Source: Methylomonas sp. ZR1
Lineage (GTDB): Bacteria; Pseudomonadota; Gammaproteobacteria; Methylococcales; Methylomonadaceae
Assembly (NCBI RefSeq): GCF_013141865.1
Contig: NZ_RCST01000001.1
Coordinates: 2,480,001 to 2,544,000 of the forward strand
Direction of reading: 5' to 3'
DNA length: 64,000 nt
Shown here: piece after piece, positions 30,569 to 41,639 of the stretch
Layout: each line of letters opens with the position of its first letter
Numbering within the stretch: the first letter of the stretch is position 1
Notes under the pieces: model-generated
The model's input: the letters and a program-made list of their open reading frames with translations, nothing else
What the model was told of the DNA's origin: nothing
Databases searched by the model: none
Program-made: the position numbers and the translations under genes

Positions 30569-31564
30569 ATGAACGCCAACCTCAAAACTAACAGCGCCGT
30601 GCCCGTGACCATTCTCACCGGCTTTCTCGGGGCCGGCAAAACCACTTTGTTGAACCGGATTCTCAGCGAAGACCACGGCAAACGGATTGCGGTGATCGAA
30701 AACGAATTCGGCGAAGCCGGTATCGACAACGAACTTTTAGTGCAAGCCGACGAACAAATTGTCACCATGAATAACGGATGTATCTGTTGCACCGTGCGCG
30801 GCGACTTGGTGCGTATTCTCGGCGAACTCAGCGACGGCCGCGAATCCGGAGAACTCCAATTTGAGCGGGTCATCATTGAAACCACCGGTTTGGCGGATCC
30901 GGCTCCGGTTGCCCAAACCTTTTTCATCGACGAAAACATTGCCGAAAACTACCAGCTGGACGCCATCATCACCGTCGTCGATGCCGTGCACGCCCACCTC
31001 CAGCTAGCCGAACACCACGAAGCGCAAGAGCAAGTCGGCTTTGCTGATCGCATCCTGCTATCTAAAACCGACCTCCAAGAACCGGACATTGTTTTAGATT
31101 TGGAAACCCGCCTCCGAGCTATGAACCCCAGAGCGCCAATCAAACACGTGCATTTCGGCCAAACTGAACTCGGCGATATTCTGGATATCGACGGCTTTAA
31201 CCTGGATGACATTTTGAAAATCGAACCGGATTTTCTGGAAGACATCAGCCACAAGCACGAGGACGACATCCGTGCCTTGGTCTACCAAACCGACCGGCCT
31301 CTGGATGCCGCGCGGATTCTGGCATTCCTGAACATCATGATCCGCGACTACGGCAACGACTTGCTCCGCTACAAGGGCATTCTTAACATCGCCGGCTGCG
31401 AACAAAAAGTGATTTATCAAGGTGTGCATATGCTGATGACCGAGACTTTCGGCAACCCTTGGCAAGCCGATGAAGCACGGGAATCGAGTATGGTGTTTAT
31501 CGGTCGCAACTTACCCAAGGAGGATATGCTGGAGGCCTTGGCTTCTTGCCGGGTAGGCGTTTAG
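30569..31564 (+). CDS. COG0523 GTPase (YjiA-like)
   Basis: This protein of about 331 residues shows the P-loop [25 protein letters not shown], the CxCC motif NNGCICCTVRGDL, ETTGLADPAPV and the guanine motif LSKTD. The CobW_C domain contains ALVYQTDRPLDAARI and the local cluster HKHEDD. It is shorter than the first COG0523 protein in this locus and of another subtype, closer to YjiA. The start at 30569 has GACGGAGG six bases upstream and lies ten bases after folE2. It is likely a zinc metallochaperone working with the neighbouring genes. Confidence 0.92.
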   Translation: MNANLKTNSAVPVTILTGFLGAGKTTLLNRILSEDHGKRIAVIENEFGEAGIDNELLVQADEQIVTMNNGCICCTVRGDLVRILGELSDGRESGELQFERVIIETTGLADPAPVAQTFFIDENIAENYQLDAIITVVDAVHAHLQLAEHHEAQEQVGFADRILLSKTDLQEPDIVLDLETRLRAMNPRAPIKHVHFGQTELGDILDIDGFNLDDILKIEPDFLEDISHKHEDDIRALVYQTDRPLDAARILAFLNIMIRDYGNDLLRYKGILNIAGCEQKVIYQGVHMLMTETFGNPWQADEARESSMVFIGRNLPKEDMLEALASCRVGV

Positions 31565-31753
31565 ACAAAGTCGCTGAATGGGTTTTTGGGCACTGGGCAG
31601 ATGGCCAGTCACCAGTTGTCTTTGACGTTCCGGTTCAAAAAACAGGCATAATTCGCTTTTACAGATAACCGATCCGAATAGGTAAATTAAATTTGTATTC
31701 GCTTGGACCTCGTAATCACAGCTTTTCATGAAGAAAGCGGCGACCTTTTGAAA

Positions 31754-32728
31754 ATGCCCGATCCAGACAAAATCCCTATTTTTGTGCTCACCGGCTTCCT
31801 CGGCAGCGGCAAAACCACCTTGTTGAATCGATTTTTGGCTGACGGGGTAAAGACCGCTGTGGTGATAAACGAGTTCGGCGAAATACCGGTCGATCAGGAT
31901 TTGTTGGCAAACCAAAATCTGCCGCTGACCGTGCTGTCCGGCGGGTGTCTATGCTGCAAGGTCAAAGGCGCGTTGGCGCCCACGTTAAAAAACCTGTGGA
32001 TGACCTGGGAGCAAGCGGCAAGCAAGCCTTTCGCACGCATGATTATCGAAGCCAGCGGCATCGCCAGCCCGGAACCGATTCTGGATACTCTGTTGCGCGA
32101 GCGCTGGCTGCCTGGCCGTTATCATTTGCAAAACGTCATCACTACCTTGGCTATACCCTCGGCTGCAGCACAGCTGGACAGTTTTGCCGAAGCGCGGGCG
32201 CAGGTGGCTTGGGCCGATACCTTATTGCTGACCCATGCCGACGTAAGCAATGCCGACCAGCAAGCCGCGTTGGCAACCCGCTTGCAAGTTCTAGCGCCGG
32301 CCACGCCCAGACTGACGGCAGAAGACTTTCATGCACTTAGCCTGCTGACTAAAGCAGGCCCAAGCTTGCGCCGCTTGCCTCCTGCCGGCCCGTTACCGGT
32401 ACATAACTTTCGCAGTATCTCGCTGCATCTGGAACAAATTCTGCCCTGGCAGCACCTGCAAACCCTCCTCCAACAGCTGCTTAACCGCCACCCACAAGAC
32501 TTATTGCGCATCAAAGGCGTGGTTTATCTTGCCGAACAAACCGAACCGATGGTGATTCAGGCAGCCGGCACTCGACTGTACCCACCTACCCCATTAACCG
32601 CCAGAACAAGCGACGACGGCCGCAGCCGGCTGGTATTCATCGTTAACGGCGAGCCAACGGCTTTTGCTACCGATCTAAACAAGGCTTTTGTTCCGCTGCT
32701 TAGCGGGAACGCTATCAAGCTGCATTGA
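31754..32728 (+). CDS. COG0523 GTPase, third paralogue
   Basis: This protein of about 324 residues shows GFLGSGKTTLLNRF, VVINEFGEIPVDQDLL, the metal motif SGGCLCCKVKG, EASGIASPEPI, and a weaker guanine region (LLTHAD instead of SKxD). The C-terminal CobW_C part is divergent. It resembles CobW/YjiA-like proteins of unknown client. The ATG at 31754 is the first good methionine before IPIFVLTGFLGSGK; an upstream TTG at 31703 is possible. The 190-base gap after the preceding gene may hold a separate promoter, so membership in the zinc operon is less certain. Confidence 0.85.
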   Translation: MPDPDKIPIFVLTGFLGSGKTTLLNRFLADGVKTAVVINEFGEIPVDQDLLANQNLPLTVLSGGCLCCKVKGALAPTLKNLWMTWEQAASKPFARMIIEASGIASPEPILDTLLRERWLPGRYHLQNVITTLAIPSAAAQLDSFAEARAQVAWADTLLLTHADVSNADQQAALATRLQVLAPATPRLTAEDFHALSLLTKAGPSLRRLPPAGPLPVHNFRSISLHLEQILPWQHLQTLLQQLLNRHPQDLLRIKGVVYLAEQTEPMVIQAAGTRLYPPTPLTARTSDDGRSRLVFIVNGEPTAFATDLNKAFVPLLSGNAIKLH

Positions 32729-32860
32729 TTTATTAAACCAAACGGCATTTAAGGACCGGGGTGACAATGGCCCAGCGGGAATCCACGCAAACCCAGTATC
32801 CGGCGGCATTTTGTATTACCATAGCCCAGGGCATTAGCAAATTTATCCGGGAGGCGGCAT

Positions 32861-33331
32861 ATGCAAGGCGACAAACAAGTCATAGCTCACTTAAACGAAT
32901 TGCTGGCAGGCGAACTGACCGCAATAGACCAGTATTTTATTCATTCCAGGATGTATGAAAACTGGGGCTTTACCAAATTATACGAACGCATCAATCACGA
33001 GGTTCAAGACGAAACCAACCATGCGGATGCCTTGATCAAGCGAATTTTGTTTCTGGAAGGCACACCGGATTTATCCAAACGCGAACCGCTGGCAGTCGGC
33101 ACCAACGTGCCGGAGATGCTGAAAAACGATCTGGCGGTGGAATACAAAGTGGTTGCGGATTTGCGCAAAGTCATCGCCTATTGCGAAACCGTGCGCGATT
33201 ACCAAACACGGGAAATTCTGGAAGTGATGCTGGACGACACCGAGGAAGATCATGCGCACTGGCTGGAAAAACAATTGAGCTTGATTGATATGATTGGTTT
33301 GCCAAATTATCTGCAATCGCAAATATCCTGA
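32861..33331 (+). CDS. bfr: Bacterioferritin, heme-ligand-less subunit
   Basis: This 156-residue ferritin-fold protein aligns end to end with bacterioferritin ([32 protein letters not shown]). The ferroxidase ligands Glu18, Glu51, His54, the Glu of AVEYK, and Glu/His of EEDHAHWLE are present. The heme-ligating methionine expected at position 52 is threonine (DETNH), so this subunit probably cannot bind heme alone. It stores iron oxidised by O2 or peroxide. A strong ribosome-binding site (GGGAGG) precedes it and a terminator follows. A second, Met52-type subunit may be encoded elsewhere. Confidence 0.93.
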   Translation: MQGDKQVIAHLNELLAGELTAIDQYFIHSRMYENWGFTKLYERINHEVQDETNHADALIKRILFLEGTPDLSKREPLAVGTNVPEMLKNDLAVEYKVVADLRKVIAYCETVRDYQTREILEVMLDDTEEDHAHWLEKQLSLIDMIGLPNYLQSQIS

Positions 33332-33352
33332 CTCGGCACTTTGCACAGCAAT

Positions 33353-33386
33353 AGCCGCAGTCGCTTTTAGTGACTGCGGCTTTTTT
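33353..33386 (+). terminator. Rho-independent terminator after bfr
   Basis: AGCCGCAGTC and GACTGCGGCT pair perfectly over ten bases around a 9-base loop and are followed by a T-run. It ends the rightward block that begins at the zinc locus. Confidence 0.92.
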
Positions 33387-33444
33387 ATGCCAGCCGCTAC
33401 CGATTGACAGCCCATAGTTTTAAAACCTCACTCAGCTTACAGCC

Positions 33445-36400
33445 TTACAAATCCGCAGCTTGTAAAAGCAATAAAGCGGCTTGATAGTCGAACGCTTCGA
33501 TTTGCCTGGCAAAATCCGGATATGCAGCCCCCAATTTTGACCGCAGCAACACGGCGTATTCCCGCGCCAAACGGCTGGCTTGCGCATCGCCAATTGCCAA
33601 AAGACTTGCCAGTGCAGCTACGACTTGGCGCATATTTTCCGCATCGATAATTTCCTCATCCGCGTCGCTGCTTGCCGGTTGGGAAGGTAAATCCAGGATA
33701 GCGCGAACCAAATGCGTCAATTCGCTATCGCACAACGCCGCCAACTCCATGCAGACCGCCAAATCGCTGCTCTCGGCTATCGCCCGGTCCAATTTAGCCG
33801 CCAAATCGGCAACCTGTTTGGCACCCAGCGTGCCGGCAACGCCTTTTAAGCAGTGACTGATGCGTTTTGCTTCGGCGGATTTGCCATCAACCAAGTAGGC
33901 CTGAACTTGTTTCAAGTCTTCATTGTGGGCATCGGCAAACATGCTCAACAATCGTTGATATTTATCCACGTCGCCCTTCACTACAGCCAGGCCTTGCTTG
34001 GTGTCCAGGCCGCTGATGGCCAGCAAAGCCGGCGGCAGCGTATCGTCCGTTGCCCCTGTTTTTGCCGAAAAGCGCCCTGCCTCCGCTTTATCGGGCCTCA
34101 GGGGACGCGGATCAGAACGCGGTGCCAACCAGCGCAACAAGGCCGCGTAAAGATCTTCCGGAATCACCGGTTTAGCGACAAAATCGTTCATACCCGCAGC
34201 GAGCGAAACATGCCGGTCTTCCTCAAACGCGGCGGCAGTCATGGCCAAAATCGGCAAGCCGGCAAAACTCGGCTGCGCACGTATCGCCCGCGTCGCCTCC
34301 AGACCGTCCATTTCCGGCATCTGTACATCCATCAACACCAGATCGTAGGCGTTCTCGCCGATTTTTTCGAGGGCGATTCGCCCGTTCTCGGCGGTATCCA
34401 CTGCCAAACCCACGCCATGCAACAACTCCAGCGCCACTTCCCGATTGATCGGATTATCTTCCACTAAAAGCAAACGCGCGCCGGCGTAATCTCGGCGTAA
34501 CGCCATTTCCGCGTCGACGGGCTTTTCACTGGGGTGTAAAGGCATGACGCCGTGCCCGCGTTGAACCAGGGCGGTAAACCAAAAGCAACTGCCTTCGCCC
34601 AATACGCTATCGACGCCGGCATCGCCGCCCATCATATTCGCCAGACGGCGGGTAATCGCCAAGCCCAAGCCTGTCCCGCCATATTTGCGGGTGGTCGACA
34701 CATCGGCCTGGGTGAAAGCCTGAAATAAACCGGCTTGTTGCTCCGCTTCTATACCGATTCCGGAATCGTTCACCTCGAAGCGCAGCAGCAAGCCCGCGGC
34801 GGTTTCCTCCTGCACCATCGCCCGCAACCGGATCGAACCGCGTTCGGTAAACTTCACGGCATTGGTGGCGTAGTTGAGCATCGCTTGGCGCAGACGCATC
34901 GGATCCCCGCGCAGCCATTGCGGAACGCCCTGCCCATCCACCTCTATGCTCAAGGCCTTGGCCCGCGCCTGATCGGCGATAATGGAACGAATGTGGTCCA
35001 ATACCGCCGCCAGGGAAAAATCGGTTTGCTCCAGCTCCAGCCGGCCGGCTTCGATCTTCGATAAATCCAGCACGTCGTTAATAATCGACAATAGATGTTG
35101 GGCGGCGCCATCGATTTTGTCCAAACGCTCGCTTTGTTCCGGATTGGGACTGCTTTGCCGCAGCAAATAAGTCAAGCCGATGATGGCATTCATGGGGGTA
35201 CGAATCTCGTGACTCATATTGGCCAAAAAGGCGCTCTTGGCTTGATTGGCGGCATCGGCCAACAGTTTCGCCGCTTCCAGTTCGGCCGTGCGGCTGGCCA
35301 CTAAATCTTCCAGGTGGTGCCGATACTGATCCAGCTCCAGCGCCACACGTTTCTTCTCGGTGATGTCTTCCTGTACCGCAACAAAATGGGTTACGATGCC
35401 GTCGGCCTGACGGATTGGCACGATAATGGCAAATTCCACATACTCGCTACCGTCCTTGCGTTTATTGATAAATTCGCCTTTCCAGGTCTGACCACAGCCC
35501 AGTGCGGTCCACAGCGCCCGATAATTTTCCGGCGGGGTTTTTTTCGATTGCAATATGCGCGGATTACGGCCGATGACCTCGTCGCGCCGGTAGCCGCTCA
35601 CCTGCAAAAACGCCTCGTTAACGTATTCGATATCGCCGTTCAGGTTGGTGATGATAATACTGGCCGGACTTTGTTCCACCGCCTGCGCCAACTTACGCAG
35701 TTGCTGTTCGGTTTGTTTGCGCTCACTAATATCCAGATTGACCCCAAACAGCATGATCGGTTTACCCGCGGCATCGTATTGCGCACGGCCCTTGCTGCTC
35801 AGCCATCGCGTTTCGCCGGTTGGCAAAATATAGCGAAACTCCACCTCGAACGCCTCGCCACGCAAAATGCGGCTTTCCCACTGTGCATCAATCAAATGCT
35901 GATCGTCCGGATGCACTCTTGCGCGCCAGTCGGCGTTGAACCGCACACTGCCGGGTTCCAAGCCATACAGCCGCTCGCATTCCGGCGACCAATAACCGCG
36001 ATCATTGACAATATCCCAATCCCAAATCCCGACATGCGCCCCCTCCTGCGCCAGCATTAAACGCCGTTCGCTCGCGCGCAAGGCTTCCGCGGCAGCTTCC
36101 GCGCGCTGGCGGGCCGCGATGGCATCTTCCATCAAATTTAAGGCCGCCAGTTGCGCCTGATGCTGCTCTAACAGCGCTTGCTCCTGGCTTTGCCGCAAGG
36201 CCTGCTCCGCTTCACGCCTTAACCGGCGTTGATCGCGTTCCTCGACCGCTCTGAGCAGGGAAGGCACCAAGCGGACCGGATTGTCCTTGTACACGAAATC
36301 GACCATCCCCAGCCGTAACAACTCCATCGCGACTTCTTCGCCGACACTGGCGGAGACCAGAATAACCGGCAAATCTTTACTGTGCGTTTGAATGAATTGC

Positions 36401-36603
36401 AAGGTATCGCGAATATCCATTCCCGGTACCGCGTAATCCGACAGCACCAAATCCCAGTCGTCTTGCAAAGCCAGCGCCAGCGCCGCGCGGCTATCTATCC
36501 GCCGGCATGCCACGCTTAGGCCGTTCTGCTGCAAGTGGTGCACCAGGGCCAGATAATCAGCCTGTAATTCTTCGATAATCAGTAATTTCAATTCAGGATT
36601 CAT
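33445..36603 (-). CDS. Hybrid sensor histidine kinase (REC-PAS-PAS-HK-REC-HPt)
   Basis: About 1,052 residues from the ATG at 36603; an open extension to 36699 would overlap the previous gene. An N-terminal receiver ([10 protein letters not shown], about 5-125) comes first. Two PAS/PAC domains follow (about 185-310 and 315-430), each ending in ISERKQ or ITEKKR. Next are HisKA with [18 protein letters not shown], a HATPase with [16 protein letters not shown] residues and GTGLGLAI, and a second receiver ([26 protein letters not shown]). The C-terminal HPt domain has [12 protein letters not shown]. It is the only kinase in its operon, so it is the likely output of the two PAS sensors upstream. 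Confidence 0.95.
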   Translation of the reverse strand: MNPELKLLIIEELQADYLALVHHLQQNGLSVACRRIDSRAALALALQDDWDLVLSDYAVPGMDIRDTLQFIQTHSKDLPVILVSASVGEEVAMELLRLGMVDFVYKDNPVRLVPSLLRAVEERDQRRLRREAEQALRQSQEQALLEQHQAQLAALNLMEDAIAARQRAEAAAEALRASERRLMLAQEGAHVGIWDWDIVNDRGYWSPECERLYGLEPGSVRFNADWRARVHPDDQHLIDAQWESRILRGEAFEVEFRYILPTGETRWLSSKGRAQYDAAGKPIMLFGVNLDISERKQTEQQLRKLAQAVEQSPASIIITNLNGDIEYVNEAFLQVSGYRRDEVIGRNPRILQSKKTPPENYRALWTALGCGQTWKGEFINKRKDGSEYVEFAIIVPIRQADGIVTHFVAVQEDITEKKRVALELDQYRHHLEDLVASRTAELEAAKLLADAANQAKSAFLANMSHEIRTPMNAIIGLTYLLRQSSPNPEQSERLDKIDGAAQHLLSIINDVLDLSKIEAGRLELEQTDFSLAAVLDHIRSIIADQARAKALSIEVDGQGVPQWLRGDPMRLRQAMLNYATNAVKFTERGSIRLRAMVQEETAAGLLLRFEVNDSGIGIEAEQQAGLFQAFTQADVSTTRKYGGTGLGLAITRRLANMMGGDAGVDSVLGEGSCFWFTALVQRGHGVMPLHPSEKPVDAEMALRRDYAGARLLLVEDNPINREVALELLHGVGLAVDTAENGRIALEKIGENAYDLVLMDVQMPEMDGLEATRAIRAQPSFAGLPILAMTAAAFEEDRHVSLAAGMNDFVAKPVIPEDLYAALLRWLAPRSDPRPLRPDKAEAGRFSAKTGATDDTLPPALLAISGLDTKQGLAVVKGDVDKYQRLLSMFADAHNEDLKQVQAYLVDGKSAEAKRISHCLKGVAGTLGAKQVADLAAKLDRAIAESSDLAVCMELAALCDSELTHLVRAILDLPSQPASSDADEEIIDAENMRQVVAALASLLAIGDAQASRLAREYAVLLRSKLGAAYPDFARQIEAFDYQAALLLLQAADL

Positions 36604-36655
36604 AGACCCATCACGATCATCATGGCGGCTAAGTAATACGCAAACCGGGCGCGTT

Positions 36656-39304
36656 TCATCCCGGCACATTCCCAACCGGGTTTGTGCCGGCTTGCTCAAT
36701 AAACGCCAGCGGATAGGGGCGTTCCTGTCCCAGTTGCCCGGACAGCTCGTTGATGGTTTGTTTCAATGCGATCATATCCATTTCCCTGCCGACCATGGCT
36801 CTGTTGAAACGCTGCAGGGCCTCAGTTTGCTCGCGTAGCGCAACCTCGGCGGCTTTGCGCTCGCTAATATCTAAGGCATAGGCCACACGCCTGATGGATT
36901 TGCCGTCGCCGGATTTGATAATAGTCACGTCTATCATCACCGGAAAACGACTGCCGTCCTTGCGTTGATGTTCCGCCTCAAATACCCCATGACAGGTCGA
37001 ATCCAGAATATTAATCTGCTGTTTGATCTGTTCGACCCAATCGGCCGGATACACCGTCATGACCGGTTTGCCGATCAATTCTTCTCGGGCGTAACCACGC
37101 TCCCTAGCAAATACCGGATTCACAGCCAAGAACACATTGCTCTGCGCGTCGGCAATCGCCAGTCCGAATTCGGCATTTTCGAATGCTTGCGCCCAGAGCT
37201 TGAGTTCGTTTTCAGTATTTTTACGTTCGGTAATATCGATACAAACCCCAAATACCCTTTGCGCCCGGCCCATATCATCGTAACTGGCTCCGCCCTTGCA
37301 ATTTAGCCATCTGAAACGCCCCGGCTCCGCTTGCACCCGAAAATCAAAATCAAAAGTCCGATGCGCGGCAACCGCTGAATCTCGAAAATGCTCCAACTCG
37401 GCCAAATCGTCGGGATGCACGCGCTGGGAAAAAGCCGAGTAGTCCCCGGAAAAAGCGCCTGGCGCATAACCGAACATCGTCTCAAGTTCCGGAGTCCATT
37501 GCACTTTGTCGTTATCAATATGCCAATCCCAGATGCCGATATTGGCAGTACTTTGGGCCAGACGTAAGCGCTCCTCGCTTTCGACCAAGGCCATTTCCGC
37601 CAATTTGCGCTCGGTGATATTGGTGTGAGAAACCACCGCGCCGCCTTCCCCAAATCCCAAAGGCGTGACAACCATGGCAAACCAACGCTGCTTCTGTGCG
37701 GAATGGCAGGCATATTCATACCTGAAGCGGGGAAGCCGGCCTTCCAGCACCGCCGACAATCCGTTGAATACGGCCTGCGACCCTTGCCGATACGGACCCG
37801 ATGCCTGCTGGCAAATCTGCAAATAATTGGTGCCTATGCTGCAAATATCAGCGGATTGCCCGCATGCCAGAGCATCATCCTCGGCAAACTGCTGCCAGGG
37901 TCGATTGACGGAGACAATCACACCATCGCGGTTCAGCACGGCGATGTTGGCGCTCACCGAATCCAAAATAGCCCGCTTAAATTCTTCGCTTTCGCGCAGC
38001 GACGCATTCGCCGCTTCAAGCGCTTTGCGGGCCGCCAGCGCATCTTCCATCAAATTGAGTGCGGCTAGCCTGGCCTCGCGTTGCTTTTCCAGGGCCACCC
38101 GCTGCGCCTCTTGCAGCGCAAGTTCGGCTTGTTTACGTGGGGTAACATCCTGCACGGTACCATGCAAAGCCACGATATTAGCCTGCTCATCACGGACCGC
38201 TTCGCCGCGGGCCACTACCCAGCGATGCAGTTCGCCATCGTTCTGCAATTCCACCTCGCATTCATAAGGCAAGCCGTCGCTACAAGCCTGAGCTACGGCA
38301 GCTTGCAAGCGCTGCCAGCTATCGGGCTTAAAATACCGCCCAACCTCGTCATAGCCGGCTGGCGGTAAATGAGGGGCGCGGCCGAATAAACTGTATATCT
38401 GCTCCGACCACTTCGATTCGCCGGTGCGCAAGTCCCATTCCCAACTGCCCAAGGCGGCTAAACGCTGAGCGACTTTCAAAGCCATCTCGCTTTCATGTAG
38501 CGCCAGTAACGCTTGTTCACGCTGTTCTATGTTTTCCATGAGCAAGATAAAACACGCAGGGCTACCATCCGGCTTACGCGCCACGGAAGCGCTTAATCTA
38601 ATCCAGACAACACTGCCGTTCTTATGAATGAAACGCTTGTCTCCGGAAAAACTATCTATTTCACCTTCACCTGTCGGCATCTGCAACAAATCGCCAAAAT
38701 CCTCCCAATAGGTAATGTCCGAAAAATTGCTGCTTAGCAATTCTTCCAGGCTATAACCCACTATCTCGCAAAATTGGCGGTTAGCCTTCAGCCAGCGCCC
38801 GTCCGGTGCCAATAAACAAATGCCTATCGCCGCTTGTTCGAACGTAGTCTGAAATAGGGTTTGGCTAACCTGCAGTTGGTCGCGCGCGTCCAGCAATTGT
38901 TGCCAGTGAGCATTTTCGCGTTGCCGAGTCCGCAGCAGGAATTCGCTGAGCAGGCTGATTAAAACACCATTGCCAATCAATAACGTCCATTGCACTACAT
39001 CGTAAGGGCCGGCAATTGCCAAGCTGCGATAGGGAGGCAACAGTTGGAAATCGCTGACCATCGCCGCCATCAATGTCGCCAATAATCCAGGCCCCAAGCC
39101 GCCGAACAAGGCACTCACGACCACCGGAAACAAAAACAACAGCAACATCGGGCGCTCGCCAAAGGATGCCGGCAAACTCAGGCGGATTGCCAGCGCGGCC
39201 AATACCAGGACCACCGCCGACACGTAGGCGAGTCTATGGCTGCTCCGGTAACGGGAAGGCACCAACGCGGAAAAATCGCCCAATGGCAACTCGGGGATAC
39301 TCAT
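36656..39304 (-). CDS. Membrane multi-PAS sensor without kinase domain
   Basis: This 882-residue protein has four N-terminal transmembrane helices of the DUF4118/KdpD type ([19 protein letters not shown] to about residue 120). About five PAS/PAC repeats follow, closing with [33 protein letters not shown] and ISERKAAE. It ends with the linker [20 protein letters not shown] and a short tail, and has no HisKA, GGDEF or EAL domain. The same linker ends the neighbouring sensor. It overlaps that gene by four bases. It probably signals through protein contact with the hybrid kinase encoded next. Confidence 0.88.
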   Translation of the reverse strand: MSIPELPLGDFSALVPSRYRSSHRLAYVSAVVLVLAALAIRLSLPASFGERPMLLLFLFPVVVSALFGGLGPGLLATLMAAMVSDFQLLPPYRSLAIAGPYDVVQWTLLIGNGVLISLLSEFLLRTRQRENAHWQQLLDARDQLQVSQTLFQTTFEQAAIGICLLAPDGRWLKANRQFCEIVGYSLEELLSSNFSDITYWEDFGDLLQMPTGEGEIDSFSGDKRFIHKNGSVVWIRLSASVARKPDGSPACFILLMENIEQREQALLALHESEMALKVAQRLAALGSWEWDLRTGESKWSEQIYSLFGRAPHLPPAGYDEVGRYFKPDSWQRLQAAVAQACSDGLPYECEVELQNDGELHRWVVARGEAVRDEQANIVALHGTVQDVTPRKQAELALQEAQRVALEKQREARLAALNLMEDALAARKALEAANASLRESEEFKRAILDSVSANIAVLNRDGVIVSVNRPWQQFAEDDALACGQSADICSIGTNYLQICQQASGPYRQGSQAVFNGLSAVLEGRLPRFRYEYACHSAQKQRWFAMVVTPLGFGEGGAVVSHTNITERKLAEMALVESEERLRLAQSTANIGIWDWHIDNDKVQWTPELETMFGYAPGAFSGDYSAFSQRVHPDDLAELEHFRDSAVAAHRTFDFDFRVQAEPGRFRWLNCKGGASYDDMGRAQRVFGVCIDITERKNTENELKLWAQAFENAEFGLAIADAQSNVFLAVNPVFARERGYAREELIGKPVMTVYPADWVEQIKQQINILDSTCHGVFEAEHQRKDGSRFPVMIDVTIIKSGDGKSIRRVAYALDISERKAAEVALREQTEALQRFNRAMVGREMDMIALKQTINELSGQLGQERPYPLAFIEQAGTNPVGNVPG

Positions 39305-41622
39305 AAACGGTCTTCTTCCGCAACCGATGTATCGCCGCCCATTAACCCGTCCGCATTGCTTACTGATATTCCGTCCGGTTTGAGAGGGTCCAAGCCGGAT
39401 TCGGTGTGAACTTCAGCAAAATCATGACCAACAGCACTTTCGGGTTGGGTTGAGAGAAACGCCAATGTATAGGGGGGCTGGCGACCAAGCTGCGCATACA
39501 GATCATTGACCTGCTGCTTTAAATTAACCATGTCCAGCTCGCGGCCAACCATGGCCCGATTAAATCGCTCCAATTCATCATTCCGCGCTTTTAATTCCGC
39601 GGCCTGGAGATTAAGTTGATCTTCGGCGGCTTTGCGGGCGCTGACATCCAGAATAAAACCAATCACCGCAGGCCGGTTTTTATAATCGAAGCTGCGGCCA
39701 TGGACTTCAACATGAATGCAGTGGCCGTTTTGGTGCAAGCCTTCGAAACGGTAGTTAAGGTCTTCAATCTCGCCATCAATCCGTCGGCGCAAATTTTCCA
39801 ACACCATCTGCCTGTCCTGCGGACAGACCAGATCGGCCACTGTTTTGCCGTCGATAATATCCTCGGTCCACTGATAGCCGAAGATCCTGGCAAACCCTGG
39901 ATTCACGTAAACAAAGCGTGCATCTTGAATAATATAAATGCCGGCCAGTGACTGTTCCACCAAACCGCGAAAGCGCGCCTCGCTCTCGCGCAGCTTCAGC
40001 TCGGCCTGTTTACGTTCGGTAATGTCCCGCGAGATACCGAACACCCCGATGGTTTTACCGTTTGCATCGCACAGCGGGCCTTTGGTAGTCAAGAAAGTTC
40101 TTGATCCGAATTGGGTGTCCAGGGTTTCTTCTTCCGTCAGCGTGATATTTTCCGCCATTACCCGGCGGCTAAACTCTTTCAAGTGCTCGGCCTGATGCGG
40201 CGGAAATAGCGCGCTATCGTCCTGGCCGATAACTTCCTCGACCGGCTTGCCGACAAAATTAGCGGCGGCGGTATTAAACAAAATATACCGGCCGTCTAGG
40301 TCTTTGGCATAGATCGCGTCCACGGACAAATCGGAGATTGCCGCTAATAAATCAAGCGCCCGCAAACGCTCCGCTTGCGCCTTCTGCACCGCCGTGGCCA
40401 AGGCCAGGCTCTGACTTTGCCGCAACAGATAAAAACCGGCGCAGACGATAAAAATGGTCAAACTACCGACACAAACAATCCAGACGACTTCGCTTCTGGC
40501 TTTGCTGTAGATTTCGACCTTATCCAACTTAGTCAGTAACAGCCAGTCGGTACCGCTAATCGCCTGTACCAGACCGATGACGGAGACATTACGGTAATCC
40601 TTGGCTTCCAGGATGTTGTCGAGACTAACCGGACTTTGCAGCGCCTTGCCGGCCAGCAAGTTAGGCGTGTTGAGCGGCAAACGCAGCGAAGCAGCCGCAT
40701 CAGGGCGAAAACGCAGCGGATTCAGATAGAGAATCTTATCGCCGGCACGCCGAAACAACAAGGTTTCGCCGCTGCCGCTCGCCACAGGCCAACTCTCCAG
40801 AACCGGAAACAGCCACTCGCTGAGATCGATATGTAAAACAATCAGCGGCGCCGCTACCGGCTGCGCTGTCAGCGGCACCACCAAATCCAGCAGGACGCGC
40901 CCGCTATCATCTCTGTAGGGATTAACTAATTGGATTTGCCGCGATTTGGTCGACAACTCTGTAAGTTTTAGCAGCTCAGGCAACAGCGTGGCGGGAGCTT
41001 TCGCGGAACGCCATAAGCGTTCGCCATCGGGTCTAAGCAGACTGATAGCCGTGACGCCCCAGCTTTTGCGAAATTGTTCCAAACGGCTTTGCAGGCGTTC
41101 GGCACTTTGCAGATCCCCATCAATCTGCCAACGATGATACAAGTCGATGATAAATTCGCTGGTTTGGATAAAATCCGCGTCGCCGCGCCGTTCAGTCAGC
41201 CAGTCGCTGATTTGCCTGGACTTGAGGCCGGCGACCGCCTGAAGCCGGCCGAACTCTTCTTGGGTGTGTTGCTCGATCGTCAGCGCCGCGCTGGCAGCCA
41301 TCAAAGCCAGGATGGCGACTATCAATAAGCCCAGCGACAACCAATGGCTACGCGGTGCCTGGGGAACGGTTTGCGGTTCGCTGTTTCGACCAAACCAGCG
41401 CCGCATCAAACCGTAGAGCAATAAAGAAGTCACCAATACATAAACCCAGCCTTTCAGCATGCTGGCTAGCGTCAGCTGGTCCGGGTCTTTGAATACGTGG
41501 TGTACCAATTGATCCGATACCAAAATCCAGCTGGCGGCGAAGATGGCGTATACCAGTACGACGGCTAAGACGCTTTTGCGGCTGACCTGCGCTGAGTTTG
41601 ATGGATCGTTATTCGACTGCAT
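39301..41622 (-). CDS. Membrane sensor with extracytoplasmic domain and PAS repeats, no kinase
   Basis: This 773-residue protein has TM helices at about 17-35, 57-75 and 95-115. A periplasmic sensing domain of dCACHE-like size (about 120-375) follows, containing LRPDGERLWRS and LVVPLTAQPV. Then come another helix (WIVCVGSLTIFIVCAGFYLL), two PAS/PAC domains ending ITERKQAE and VSARKAAE, and the linker [20 protein letters not shown]. No output domain follows. It is probably the external-signal input of this operon. The end overlaps the next gene by four bases. Confidence 0.88.
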   Translation of the reverse strand: MQSNNDPSNSAQVSRKSVLAVVLVYAIFAASWILVSDQLVHHVFKDPDQLTLASMLKGWVYVLVTSLLLYGLMRRWFGRNSEPQTVPQAPRSHWLSLGLLIVAILALMAASAALTIEQHTQEEFGRLQAVAGLKSRQISDWLTERRGDADFIQTSEFIIDLYHRWQIDGDLQSAERLQSRLEQFRKSWGVTAISLLRPDGERLWRSAKAPATLLPELLKLTELSTKSRQIQLVNPYRDDSGRVLLDLVVPLTAQPVAAPLIVLHIDLSEWLFPVLESWPVASGSGETLLFRRAGDKILYLNPLRFRPDAAASLRLPLNTPNLLAGKALQSPVSLDNILEAKDYRNVSVIGLVQAISGTDWLLLTKLDKVEIYSKARSEVVWIVCVGSLTIFIVCAGFYLLRQSQSLALATAVQKAQAERLRALDLLAAISDLSVDAIYAKDLDGRYILFNTAAANFVGKPVEEVIGQDDSALFPPHQAEHLKEFSRRVMAENITLTEEETLDTQFGSRTFLTTKGPLCDANGKTIGVFGISRDITERKQAELKLRESEARFRGLVEQSLAGIYIIQDARFVYVNPGFARIFGYQWTEDIIDGKTVADLVCPQDRQMVLENLRRRIDGEIEDLNYRFEGLHQNGHCIHVEVHGRSFDYKNRPAVIGFILDVSARKAAEDQLNLQAAELKARNDELERFNRAMVGRELDMVNLKQQVNDLYAQLGRQPPYTLAFLSTQPESAVGHDFAEVHTESGLDPLKPDGISVSNADGLMGGDTSVAEEDRL

Positions 41623-41639
41623 GGGCTTGCAAAGTCTAA

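Noticed and set aside
35314..36060. 248-residue plus-strand open frame inside the hybrid kinase gene
   Set aside because: It lies antisense to well-recognised PAS domains and shows no family motif. The coding strand is minus.
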